Shown here piece after piece: positions 14,211-24,880 of a stretch of DNA of 64,000 bases (the first letter of the stretch is position 1; each line of letters starts with the position of its first letter). A model generated the notes under the pieces. It saw only the letters and a program-made list of their open reading frames with translations. It ran no database searches and was not told the DNA's origin. Made by a program: the position numbers and the translations under genes. The DNA is from Halocaridina rubra (taxonomy: Eukaryota > Arthropoda > Malacostraca > Decapoda > Atyidae): positions 1 to 64,000 of the forward strand of contig JAXCGZ010007617.1 in assembly GCA_037179515.1 (NCBI GenBank), in the 5' to 3' direction.

Positions 14211-14621
14211 CAATCAAGTGCAACAGCAGCAAAATGTTGCAAAACAGTGCATGAAACACTGGTAATGCAGGATGGCAGTCGTGCCTGCTTAACAGCAATA
14301 TACATCTGTACCCACGGTTATGGTGCAAATGAAAGGAATGAGCAACACAATCAAGTGCAACAGCAGCAAAATGTTGCAAAACAGTGCATTAAACACTGGT
14401 AATACAGAATGGCAGTCGTGCCTGCTTAACAGCAATATGTGGCAGTACCTGCGGTTGTGGTGCAAATGAAAGGAATGAGAAACACAATCAAGTGCAACAG
14501 CAGCAAAATGTTGCAAAACAGTGCATGAAACACTGGTAATACAGGATGGCAGTCGTGCCTGCTTAACAGCAATATGTGGCAGTACCTGCGGTTATGGTGC
14601 AAATGAAAGGAATAAGCAACA
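14211..14621 (-). repeat. Leader tandem repeat of element G copy F, 3 x 137 bp
   Basis: Three consecutive 137-bp units start at 14211, 14348 and 14485, each beginning CAATCAAGTGCAACAGCAGC on the plus strand. They lie in the untranslated leader between primer site and gag. Copy B has two units (20421-20694) and copy C one (51260-51380). Confidence 0.9.
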
Positions 14622-15401
14622 ACGAATTTTACTGGCCAGCACCGAGTGCCAGAGAATACAAACAAGTATAGTATAGCGGTAGTGCCTGTGTATGAGCGCG
14701 TATATGGCAGTACCCACAAATAAAATGTCGTAAGTAAAATTCTGGAGTGTTACCAAAAAGGGCACAGATCCTATGCAAAATACACCAAAGATAAGCTAAC
14801 GGCTTACTAGGCAGCCAGATTACACATGTCTACTAGTAATGAGAAAATTTATTTTCAATTGACAACTCAGACACATGAAGGGCTTAGCCTAGGCTCGATA
14901 AATGACACCAAAGTCTTTCTTGCCAATCTATGAGCAGTCAATGCTTGAATATAAAATACAATTATAAGCAAATATACTTAATATGCTTTCTCCCAGTTCC
15001 TTAATCCCAAGGAAATATAAACAATTCTTAACAAGTATCACCCTTTAACAGATATATAAAACATGAATGCTTTAAAACTCAATATTATCACGCAAATAAA
15101 TGAAATTTTGAATAACATGTCTTCTGGTCAAGCAAAATTTCTTAAGTCTGTTACCACATGATCTCATGTAGATTTCCTGAAATTTTGTTTACCACATGGG
15201 AAACAAGAAAATATTAGTTACCATACTTAATATGGAAAATAAAAAATAAATTCTGATCTGCAACGTCTCTAGCGATAAAATTTTTGTGTGCAGCCTATGA
15301 TTCATTCATTTCAATAATTGAGCCAATGGTAATCGGGTTTCATGTGCAATGATAAAAAGCAAAATAAAAATAAATTTTTCAAAATCAGTCTGTCTGTTCG
15401 T

Positions 15402-15419
15402 GTCAATGTTCGGGCGCCA
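15402..15419 (-). promoter_or_regulatory. Degenerate tRNA-Lys-type primer binding site, copy F
   Basis: Reverse complement reads TGGCGCCCGAACATTGAC: 15 of 18 positions match the copy C site. It is separated from the LTR end by the 4-nt spacer ATAT, as in copy C. Confidence 0.75.
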
Positions 15420-15423
15420 ATAT

Positions 15424-16469
15424 TGCTGGGGGAATGGTAGATTGTTGTTAAGCCTCTGATTTCCTAAGGGGACTCAAAGTACTGGGCTCAGTTAAGAACT
15501 CGATTAAATGAAACTCAGAATTCAACTTTCTTTTAATTTTGGAAATGCAATGACATTAAAAAAATTGAATTAAATTTTCTAATTAAATTTTATGAAATGC
15601 TGCCTAGAATCCTGGAGGTGGTGAGCACAATTTTGTTTCCCGGCACCACAGACGTATGCCAAGACTTTCACCTCAACTCGACGATTACCTATGTCAAACA
15701 GGCAGAGTAGAATAGAGGACACTTGTTTGTGTCAGATGAATTCCTGTGAAGATGCCACGTAAATAAGGTTTGAAATAAAATTGACTGCTGAGGTGATATG
15801 CTGCCTCTGGGATGTTTGGCCGCCAAATGAGGACGCTTCAATGTTCCTCCTGGTGACGTCATCTGTAGGATATATTTCTAGAGCAGTAACTGGCTCTTAT
15901 ATCATTTAAGGACTACTTTAGTGGTGGTCCATAGCAGGCAATAATAGCAGAGATGCAAGGGAGAGACAGTATTTTAGGTGCAACAAGTGGAAGCAAATAA
16001 AATAAAACGAGAATAATAATGGAAAGTTAGATTACTGGTAAACAATCTCTAGAACGTTCTTTGCATTGTAGGAGACGGAATTTAAGTACTCAAATAATAA
16101 AGAAGCTACTGATATATATCTAGACAGGCTAATGACATAACAGCAAGGTCAAATTTATAAGAAAATTATCAGCAAGAGCTATTTTATCATAAGAAAATTG
16201 TAAAGAAAACGTATCTGATAGGTTCACTGAAATGATGGAAAGGTAGGAGCAGCCTTTATATCGGGACTCTGCTTCTACACATACAAGAATAGTAAATAAG
16301 GTATATTTAAAATTAGCTATAAGCTAAGATATAAATTGCAAATAATCATGATCTGCAAAAGTCAAGAAGTGGGAATAATTTTTAGTTAGAAAATGAGAGT
16401 TAAGGTACTAAATTAACTAATAAGGCATCTAACAGCCTCTGGTGACTTTGAGCTAAACACTCTGTCACA
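15424..16469 (-). repeat. 5' LTR of copy F with about 1 kb internal deletion
   Basis: Has both LTR ends (TGCTGGGG at 15424, TGTCACA at 16469, plus-strand reading) but is only 1046 bp. The middle is missing around 15722, where AGGACACT jumps to TGTTTGTGTCAGATG. It contains the 160-bp segment of the long subtype. Confidence 0.85.
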
Positions 16470-16737
16470 TGGCTCTAGAACTAGAGGTCAGAGTTTGGAG
16501 CTTCGTAAGAAAACATCTTTGCAGGATGTAAAAAAAATACTTATTCAGTGTAAGAGTAGTTGATAACTGGAATTGGCTAAGTGAGGAGGTAGTTAATGCT
16601 ATCTCAATCCATAGTTTTAAGGACAGGTATGATAAGTATCACTAAGTCTAAAATGGAACCGATCAGGTGACGGGAAGATACGAGCTTTGGGCTCTTTCCC
16701 GTGAACACAATTAGGTAATCACAATTAGGTAATCACA
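16470..16737 (+). mobile_element. CR1/L2-like LINE copy b, 3' terminal fragment
   Basis: Matches the last about 270 bp of LINE copy a, from the TRGHSLKL-like stretch through the stop and 3' UTR to the 14-bp tandem repeats. One base is inserted in an A run near 16535. It abuts the copy F LTR directly, so the junction lies inside the LINE. Confidence 0.85.
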
Positions 16738-17675
16738 TGTCGTATTCAAGTTTTTCTTACGAAGCTAGAGCTACAGCATGCGAGGTGATAACAGATATGT
16801 ATCTTTTCTTCATACTTAATTTATTCAGAAGCTACATGATTCCTCTATGCCTCAAAGCTCCCATTCCTACAGTTCCTACAAGTCACAGTTCCCCACTAAC
16901 ACAGTACACAGGTCTCACCAGGGAAAGAAATCAGCACTTTAAACAGATCTCTCAGGGGACATGCTTGGAGAGTGTGAGTTGCGAGTGTAAATGAGTGTGA
17001 GAGAGAACGAGTGTGACTAACTGGGGGTATCATGGGAGGGATGCTCTTATGAATTCAGTTGTGAAAAGTCTGTTAAGGAGCAAGATGGGGATAGGGTCTG
17101 CGAGGACTCTTCCCCTGCATCACAGTGTCTTAATGCAAGCCATATGCGTGTAGTTTGAATAGGAGGTGCATAACCGTTGAGATATCTCTTCAGAGATATT
17201 TTAGACAGCGTGATTTTTTCACCTGCCCAGCTATGGCTGAGATGCAGATTTTATTTTTTTTTGTCCCCTACTCCGCCAACGAGATTATTATTCGATTTTA
17301 TAAAATTCCAAGAGAGATATTAAGTGATAGAGGATGTGAATCTCTGAATGATTCTTTATTTTTCTTTCTAGCTGCAGTATATACATTATTTGTCCAAAAG
17401 AATATGCTAAATAGATAAAATAAAACTTTGAAGTTTTTGCATGATAATGTTTGTCACCATTATTTCAGCTTGGTCAAGAAGAAGAGAGTGTAAACTCACA
17501 AGAAATGAAAACAAGAATGTCACACAGTCGTTTCCTGTATTTGAAAGCGATGAAGTCGATCCAGAAACCGAAGAGACAGGGGAGGAACAGCGCCTACATT
17601 CAAAAACTCCCCTCAAAAGCTAGCCATTTGAAGTCCACAAGACTGAGCAATGCATTGGTTACAAAAAGGAAAGAG
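16738..17675 (+). other. Apparently low-copy sequence, possible orphan exon near its end
   Basis: About 940 bp unlike anything else in the window. From 17458 a pyrimidine stretch TTATTTCAG resembles a 3' splice site and is followed by about 150 bp that are more GC-balanced and open in two frames (to 17623 or beyond); one frame is acidic (DEVDPETEETGEEQ). No domain is recognised. An exon of a host gene is possible but weakly supported. Confidence 0.25.
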
Positions 17676-17680
17676 AGTAA

Positions 17681-19621
17681 TGTGACAGAGTGTTTCGCTC
17701 AAAGTCACCAGAGGCTGTTAGATGCCTTATTAAGTAATTTAGTAACTTAACTGTCATTTTTCTAACTAAAAAAATTATTCCCACTTCTTGACTTTAGCAG
17801 ATTATTATTATTTGCAATTTATATTTTAGCTTATAGCTAATTTTAAATATACCTTATTTACTCTTTTTGTACATGTAGAAGTATAGTCCCGATATAAAGG
17901 CTGCTCCTATTTTCCGTCTCCTTCGAGCAAGAACGTTCTAGAGATTGTTTACCAGTAACCTAACTTTTCATTATTAATCTCGTTTTATTTTATTTGCTTC
18001 CACTTGTTGCACCTAACGTACTGTCTCTCCCTTGCATCTCTGCTATAATTGCCTGCCAGGGACCACCACTAAAATAGTCCTTAAATGATATCAGAGCCAG
18101 TTACTGCTCTAGAAATGTATCCTACAGATGAACTCACCTGGAGGGACAATGAGACGGCCTCCTTTGGCGCACAAACTTCCAAGAGGCAACATCTCGCCTG
18201 AGCAGTCTAAGTTTATTTCAAACCTTGCTTACGTGGCATCTTCACAGCAATTCATCTGGCACAACAAGGTGAGGGATAGTGTAGGGTAAAGCTCGTGGGT
18301 CAAGCAAATTGGTTTTTCGAGAATTAGTTACATTCGTTACTGGCTAAATCTTACCAATTTCTTCTCAGATTCCATTCCCATACAAACAAAATTTTGTAGA
18401 TTACCTAACTGGAATCTCACATGCCAAAGTTAATTACTTAACCTGGAAATTACAGCTGATATACATTGCTAAGAAGTTTCTTTTCATTGCATGTGACAAA
18501 CAAAAATCACATCCTCTGAAGACTGGTTATGAGCCCGTAAAAATCTATCCCTTTTCCTAATAAATTCTAATTTCATTTCACCTCTTTCTATCATTGTAAA
18601 TAAAGTGTTTTACGTCAAAAACTCGTCAATAAAGCTATTTGCTATATAAATTGCAAATAATTAATTATTTAGCTAAAGTGTTTTTATGCTATAAACTGCA
18701 AATAATTAAAAGGTAATTTTACCCTGTTAGCTTTGCAAATACTTTCTATTAACCACAATTTAATGAATGCATACTGTATTTATCTTGCTAATTCTTCATA
18801 TGTTGGGGATAAAGTGTTTTGAGTTATAAGTTGCAAATACCTCAAAAGGTGGTTTTACACCCTCTTTATTTTTTCATTGCAAACAGTTCTTGATAACCAA
18901 AGGTGAACTTACACTGTATTTATCTCGAAGAATCTTCCTTTATCCTAAATAGAGTGTTTTACCATATTAATTGTAAATCAGTAATAAGCATTGCAACTTT
19001 TGTGGTTGCCCACAATTTAAGGAATGCATACAGTACTGTATTTGTCTTGCTTATTCTTCATTTATTGTGAATAAATTGTTTTCCTTTAAAACCAGTAAAG
19101 AATGAATGGTTTTGTATGCTATTATGGTAGCATAAATATTTCTGGTTAGCTGTGAATAATCAATATATTTTCATCCAGTAGAATGACATTGGAAACTCAT
19201 TATATGTGTGCTCATGCTTTCAGTTTCCCATTATAAACAGTGTGTCATTTCTGTTTCTGAAATTGCAGTGTCCTGTATTCTACTCTGTCTGTGTGACAGA
19301 GGTAATCGTCGAGTTGAGGCCAAGGTCTTGGCATACGTCCGTGGTGCCGGGAAACGAAATTGTGCTCACCACCTCCAGGATTCGAGGCAGCATTTCATAA
19401 AATTAAATTAGAAAATTCAATTCCTTTAATGTCATTGCATTTCCAAAATTAAAAGAAAGTTGAATTCTGAGTTTCATTTAACCGACTAATGGTAAAGGAG
19501 ATGGGGTGTTCAAGTACAAATATCTGTCCAGTCTGTTTGTGAGCTCCTAACCGAGCTCGGTACTTTGAGTCCCCTTTGTTAAACAGAATCTTAACAACAC
19601 TCAACCATCCTAACCCCAACA
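17681..19621 (+). repeat. 5' LTR of element G copy B (1941 bp, short subtype)
   Basis: TGTGACAGAG...CCCCAACA, collinear with the copy A LTR and lacking the 160-bp insert of the long subtype. A TATAAAGG motif at about 17893-17900 is the likely promoter. Confidence 0.92.
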
Positions 19622-19625
19622 AGAT

Positions 19626-19643
19626 TGGTGCCCGAACAGGGAC
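19626..19643 (+). promoter_or_regulatory. Primer binding site of copy B, tRNA-Lys type
   Basis: TGGTGCCCGAACAGGGAC lies 4 nt after the LTR. It differs by one base from the copy C site TGGCGCCCGAACAGGGAC, the sequence known to pair with the 3' end of a lysine tRNA. Confidence 0.85.
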
Positions 19644-20420
19644 CCGAACAGACAGATTTTTGATAAAGTTATTTTTATTTTGCTTTTAAAAATTGCACAT
19701 GAAACCCGATTACCATTGGCTCGATTATTGAAATGAATGAATCTTAGGCTGCACACGAGATTTTTATCGCTAGAGACATTGCGGATCAGAATTTTTTTTT
19801 ATTTTTCAAAATTAAGTATGGTAACTAATATTTTCTTGTTTCCCATGTGGTAAACAAAATTTCAGGAAATCTACATGAGATTATGGGGTAACAGACTTAA
19901 GAAATTTTGCATGACGAGAAGACGTGTTATTTAAAATTTCATTTATTTGCGTGATAAGATTGAGTTTTAAAGCATTCGTGTTTTATATATCCGTTAAGGG
20001 GTGATACTTATTAGGGATTGTTTATATTTGCTTGGGATTTAGGAATTGGGAGACAGCATATTAAGTATTTTTGCTTATAATTGTGTTTTATATTCAAGCA
20101 TTGACTGCTCATAGATTGGGAAGAAAAACTTTAGTGTCATTTATCGAGCCTAGGCTAAGCCTCTCATGTGTCTGAGTTGTCACTTGAAAATAAATTTTCT
20201 CATTACTAGTAGACATGTGTAATCTGGCTGCATAGTAAGCTGTTAGCTTATCGTTGGTGTATTTTGCATAGGATCTGTGTCCTTTTGGCAACACTCCAGA
20301 ATTTTACTTACGACATTTTTTTTTGTGGGTACTGCCTTATACACGCTCATACGCAGGCACGACCGCTATACTGTCCTTGTTGTACTCTCTGGCACTGGGT
20401 GCTAGTCAGTAAAATTCGTT

Positions 20421-20694
20421 GTTGCTCATTCCTTTCATTTGCACCATAACTGCAGGTACTGACACGTATTGCTGTTAAGCAGGCACGACTGCCATTCTGC
20501 ATTACCAGTGTTTCATGCACTGTTTTGTAACATTTTGTTGCTGTTGCACTTGATTGTGTTGCTCATTCCTTTCATTTGCATGATAACCGCAGGTACTGCC
20601 ACGTATTGCTGTTAAGCAGCCACGACTGCCATTCTGTACTTCCAGTGTCTCATGCACTGTTTTGCAACATTTCGTTGCTGTTGCACTTGATTGT
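20421..20694 (+). repeat. Leader tandem repeat of copy B, 2 x 137 bp
   Basis: Two 137-bp units start GTTGCTCATTCCTTTCATTT at 20421 and 20558, inside the untranslated leader. Homologous to the three units of copy F. Confidence 0.88.
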
Positions 20695-20879
20695 ATTTTG
20701 AGTCACTTTTATGGTGAGGTTTTGAGATCACTTTTACGTTTAAGTTTGAACTGTGGTGTTGAATCTTTTTTTCTCCTTGGTGTTGTGTGGTTCCTTCATT
20801 TTTTTTTCTATGATTGTAGAGATTTGCTTTTTTTTGTGGTTGTTTTAGCACTTCGTTATTGACTGTTTAGGAAACCACC

Positions 20880-21554
20880 ATGGAAACCAGGCAGTCACAT
20901 GAAATAAACATGGAAACCATCGAAACATTCGATGAAGAGCATTACCCGGAAATAATGATTGCTAGGGGTGAGATATACGGTCTTTCCCCAGGGCAGAAGC
21001 TCTTCGAATGGGCTGAAGAGAAGATGGTTGAACGCCGAGATAAATTGGAGAAGAGAGCAAGTGATGAGGCACAAGCACAAGCACACCGTGATGAGGCACA
21101 AGCACAACATGATGAGGCACAAGCACAACGTGAACATGAGCTTGAGCTTGCTCGGCTTCGATTGGGATCCCCAGACAGTGGTCCTTCAGCCGGAAATGGA
21201 AACCAGCCTTGTGAGAGGACCTCCCCAATACCAAAATATGAAGACGACGGCAGGCAACCGCTTGATACTTACATCCGCTCTTTCAAAAGTCTTGCGGCAG
21301 TTAACGAAGGCACAGAGGCTGAGAAGAGTCGTTGGCTGCTCGCCTCCATGCCACCCCGTCTGCTCGCCCTGGTCAGTGAACTCGACCAAATGCAACTGAG
21401 GGACTATGAGAAAGCTAAAAGCACACTCCTGGCCTCACAGAACCTTTCACCAGCTGAGTGTCGTGCTAGGTATATTTCTGCTTTCCCATTGAAGGAGGAG
21501 AACTGTAGTACCTTTGGCAAATGCAAGGCTCGCCTCTTTAATGATTGGTTATGA
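20880..21554 (+). pseudogene. gag: gag of element G copy B, N-terminal and capsid part
   Basis: Starts at the ATG of METRQSHEIN, which is conserved in copy C and preceded by ACC. Residues about 42-94 form a charged, Ala/Gln/Glu-rich repeat (DEAQAQ units) predicted to be coiled coil. From about 118 it resembles the SCAN/gag capsid: PLDTYIRSFKSLA, SRWLLASMPPRLLAL, DYEKAKSTLLA and LSPAECRARYISAFP. The frame ends at a TGA (21552-21554) where copy C has an Arg codon; it then continues in the same frame into the next piece. Gag forms the virus-like particle. No CCHC zinc knuckle is seen. Confidence 0.82.
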
Positions 21555-21578
21555 GTTGCAAAGTGTCCTCGTGAGAAG

Positions 21579-23474
21579 TTGTATGCGTTCTTGATGTTTG
21601 ATGCAATTGTCAATGAACTTCCTCCAGATGTTGTTGCATATGTAAGGACTCAGCTTAAGGATGAGATCGACTACGAGAAAAGTTTAGCCGCTGTGGACGA
21701 GTACCTCAAGCACAACCAGCCTGGAGTACGTCTCTGTGATGTTATGAGGGCAAGAAGGGCCAATTCCAAGGTTCGTCCTCAGATTTGTATCTCCCCCGCA
21801 GCAAGCCATGATTCTCACTGGAAAGGAGATCATAGGAACGGGAAGCACAAGGGCCCCTCGCAGAACTCACATCGTCCAGCACATCCTCCTTACACTCCTA
21901 AACCTTATTACGGCCATGCACCCACACTCAAGAAGGATAACTCAGTAAGACCTAAGCCTCAGCAGTTCAGAGGCAAAGGCCATTACTCTGCTCCTCCTTC
22001 ACAGGGTTTTCAGCAAAACTTTAAGAGCCACCACACTCCCTCACACAGGTGCGGCCCACAAAGCCGTCCAGCTACGCACATGGCCCATGCTGTAGAAATA
22101 AGGCCAGAAAGGGCCACTGGGGATAACGCCGAGGAACCTACACACAAGCTTGCCAATGTGGAACTCACCGAATGGGGTACTCCGCAGGTGATCCCAAAAT
22201 GTCTAGGAACTATAAATGGTGTGGAAGTTGAGATAGCCCTCGACACAGAGGCCAATGGCATATTTGTTGACGAGAGATTCGTGAAGGATGAAGATTATAC
22301 AGGCGAAGTCGTTCGTGTGCGGGTTGCTGAAGGAACACCCCAAATACGACGCTGCTGTGTCATTAACCTGGATTGCAAATACTACAAGGGAAAAGCCCCA
22401 GCTGTGGCAATGATTGGGCTTATGTACCCTGTCTTGATGGGTCGCGCACTGAACCTAGTTCCTATTTTTCAGGCTGACCTCTACCATAAGGACATTTCTC
22501 ATTATAACTTCCCTCGGGGGAAGTCACATGAAGCCATTTCAGCAGCAACTCCTGGCCTCGATGCCAAGAATATGGACGATTCTCCGACTGACTCCGTTGA
22601 GTCTGCTGCAGTCAGTACACGTAATGTGGAACGCGGAGAGTTTCCCCCTCCTTTACCAGATGATGCACCTCTAGAGCCATTGAAGTCCCGTCCAGACTTT
22701 GCTAAATTGCAGCAGGACTGCCCCAGCCTCAAACGCTGGATGCAGCAGGCCACCGAGGGAAGGAGCTTCACGGTGAGAGGAGGAGGCCAGATCACTTACG
22801 CCCTTGAAGGTGGAGTACTTCGTAGGCATGTGACTAAAGATGGCCACACCTTTAAACAGTTGGTGGTGCCTGCTTTGTTGCGCCGTCAGGCTATGTATGT
22901 GGCACATCATTTACCTCTGAGTGGACACAGAGGCAAAGCAAAAACTCGGCATGTCCTTCAGAAGGCTTTTGCATGGCCAAACATGTACGCCGAGGTAGAC
23001 AGATATGTAGGCTACTGCCCTGTCTGTCAATCCACCTCTACGGCACAAGTACCGAAAGTTCCCATGGGGATAACTAATCTCTCAATTGAGCCATTTTTCA
23101 AGGTCGCTATTGACATGTTAGGTCCTATTAATCCAGCTTCGTCCACAGAGAAACAGTTCTTCCTGGTATATGTTGACCTGGCAACAAGGTACCCAGATGC
23201 AGTGCCACTGTCTTCTATCACAACTGAAGCAGTCGCTCATGCCCTATTTGAAATCTGCTCCAGGGTTGGCTTTCCTGAGCAGGTCACTTCTGACAATGGA
23301 AGTCAGTTTACATGTAGGCACTTTGAGGCTTTCTGTAACCTTTTAGAAATGAAGCACATTCGTACGAGTGTCTATCATGCCCAATCAAATGGAGCATGCG
23401 AACGCTATAACGGGACATTGAAGCGATGCTTGCACAAGCTAGTGATAGATATACCTATTCAGTGGGACAAGTAA
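21579..23474 (+). pseudogene. gag end, protease and integrase of element G copy B
   Basis: A 631-residue open stretch. Residues 1-45 complete the SCAN-like capsid (IVNELPPDVVAYVRTQL, LAAVDEYLK). Residues 60-190 are basic and His/Gln/Pro-rich, a likely nucleic-acid-binding tail without zinc knuckle. The protease active site at about 222-225 reads DTEA, not DTGA. Integrase follows: HHCC zinc finger (HH-LSGHR ... CPVC, about 445-482) and catalytic D,D-35-E with Asp in AIDMLG (about 512), Asp in SDNGSQF (about 571) and Glu in GACERYN (about 607). It ends at TAA directly after QWDK, a stop also found in copy C. Integrase upstream of RT is the diagnostic feature. Confidence 0.88.
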
Positions 23475-24880
23475 GTCCCTGCTGCACATTTCTCCTTCAG
23501 AGACACGCCCCACGACACTACTGGATACTCGCCTTTCGAGCTGATTTATGGTCATAAGGTCAGAGGCCCAGTAGAATTCTTGGCAGAATGTTGGGATTCA
23601 CCTACCATCGAAGATGACGATAGGGACGTCCATGAGTATATTTTGAAGTTTTCGTCTCACCTCAAAAAGGCTTGGAAAACTGCACAATTAGCGTCACCAG
23701 CAGACTGCCAAGCTCCTCTTTGACAAGCGTGCGTGGCGTCGTGCCCTGACACCAGGAGATCAAGCTCTGTTACTTCTTCCAACAGATACCCGAAAACTAA
23801 TGCTACGCTGGAAAGGACCGTACACTGTGGTACACCGGGTGACCCCTGACAATTATGTGCTAAATGTTGATGGCAATAACCAGAAATACCACATTAACCA
23901 GCTGAAGCTTTATTGTGAGGACCCGGAGGCCCACAGGGATCCTGCGCTGGCGCTCCCAGCAACCCCTATAGATGCCCCCAGCATCAACAGAATCTCCGAG
24001 GCTGCAGCAACACAGGTGCTCCATTATAGCCACCCCTTACTTCCTATATTGGAATACTCCACCCTTGCAGTGGAGACAGACTTACGGGAGTGGAGTTTTT
24101 CGGAAGAAGCCCCTCTGGCCGCAGCCACCGCCCTTGCAATTGAAGACATAAGTTTAGCTTTTGATGATGGTAAGGATCCTGCCATTCCCACACACCAAAA
24201 GGAAAGCGTGAGTAATTGCATTATTAACTCCAGACTGCAACCGAGTCAACGGGAACAGCTGAACAAGCTATTAGAGGACTATGAGAACGTCTTCAACGAA
24301 CTCCCAGGCATTACTGCTACCCTTGAGCATCATGTCAAATTGACTGACCCAGAGCCATTTCGGCATTCCTATGGTCTTCCCCACCAGCTGTCCTTACGGC
24401 TGAAGGAAGATCTTGACACTTGGGTCCGCCACGGAATAGTTGAAAAGAGCATTTCGCCTTGGTGTTCGCCGTTACTGGCTGTGCGTAAGCGAGATGGCAG
24501 TCACAGGTTCTGCCTTGACTGTCGTAAGCTCAACTCCCGTACCATCTTTGGTGGAGAGCCCATTGCTGACGCCGAGCATATTTTCTCGTTGCTTTCCCAA
24601 GCCCGTTACCTGTCCAAGTTGGATCTGGCCAGTGGATTTTAGCAAGTCCCATTGAGCGAGACTACCAAGCCTCTTACAGCCTTTTCCACAAGTTATGGTC
24701 TATACCAGTTCAGGGTCATGCCTTGAGGTATGGTAAATGCCCCTGGCTGCTTCAGCAGACTCATGAGGATAGTACTACAAGATCTCAACAATGTTTCGTG
24801 CTTTATAGATGACATCCTGGTGCATTCTCAGGATTAGTCATCGCACCTCGAGACCCTCCGCAGAGTTCTCACTCATCTGA
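23475..24880 (+). pseudogene. pol: Integrase C terminus, spacer and partial RT of copy B
   Basis: In frame after the TAA the integrase core continues (FRDTPHDTTGYSPFELIYGH), then a small deletion near 23690 shifts the frame. From 23800 a 280-residue open piece begins with the GPY/F-type integrase C-terminal motif (RWKGPYTVV ... YHINQLKLY), passes through a spacer of about 130 residues, and enters RT (SPWCSPLLAVRK, KLDLASGF). TGG to TAG at about 24642, TGA within VMPFG at 24725 and a further stop near 24836 break RT before it fuses to the LTR at 24877-24880. The uninterrupted piece bridging integrase and RT is the best physical proof of domain order. Confidence 0.87.

Larger units (their letters stand above)
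13484..16469 (-). mobile_element. Element G copy F: 5' portion, heavily deleted, minus strand
   Basis: On the minus strand this holds a 5' LTR (16469-15424, internally deleted), primer site, leader with three 137-bp repeats, and gag pieces down to 13484. The gag N-terminal part (about 14028-13795) is joined directly to the basic C-terminal region (about 13790-13484), so the capsid is missing. PR, integrase, RT and the 3' LTR are absent. Its 3' edge joins the terminal repeats of LINE copy a without a gap. Confidence 0.82.

Noticed and set aside
21579..23474. Integrase-first order as an assembly chimera of two elements
   Set aside because: Copies B and C, on opposite strands and about 20 kb apart, have the same order, and single frames bridge protease to integrase and integrase tail to RT.
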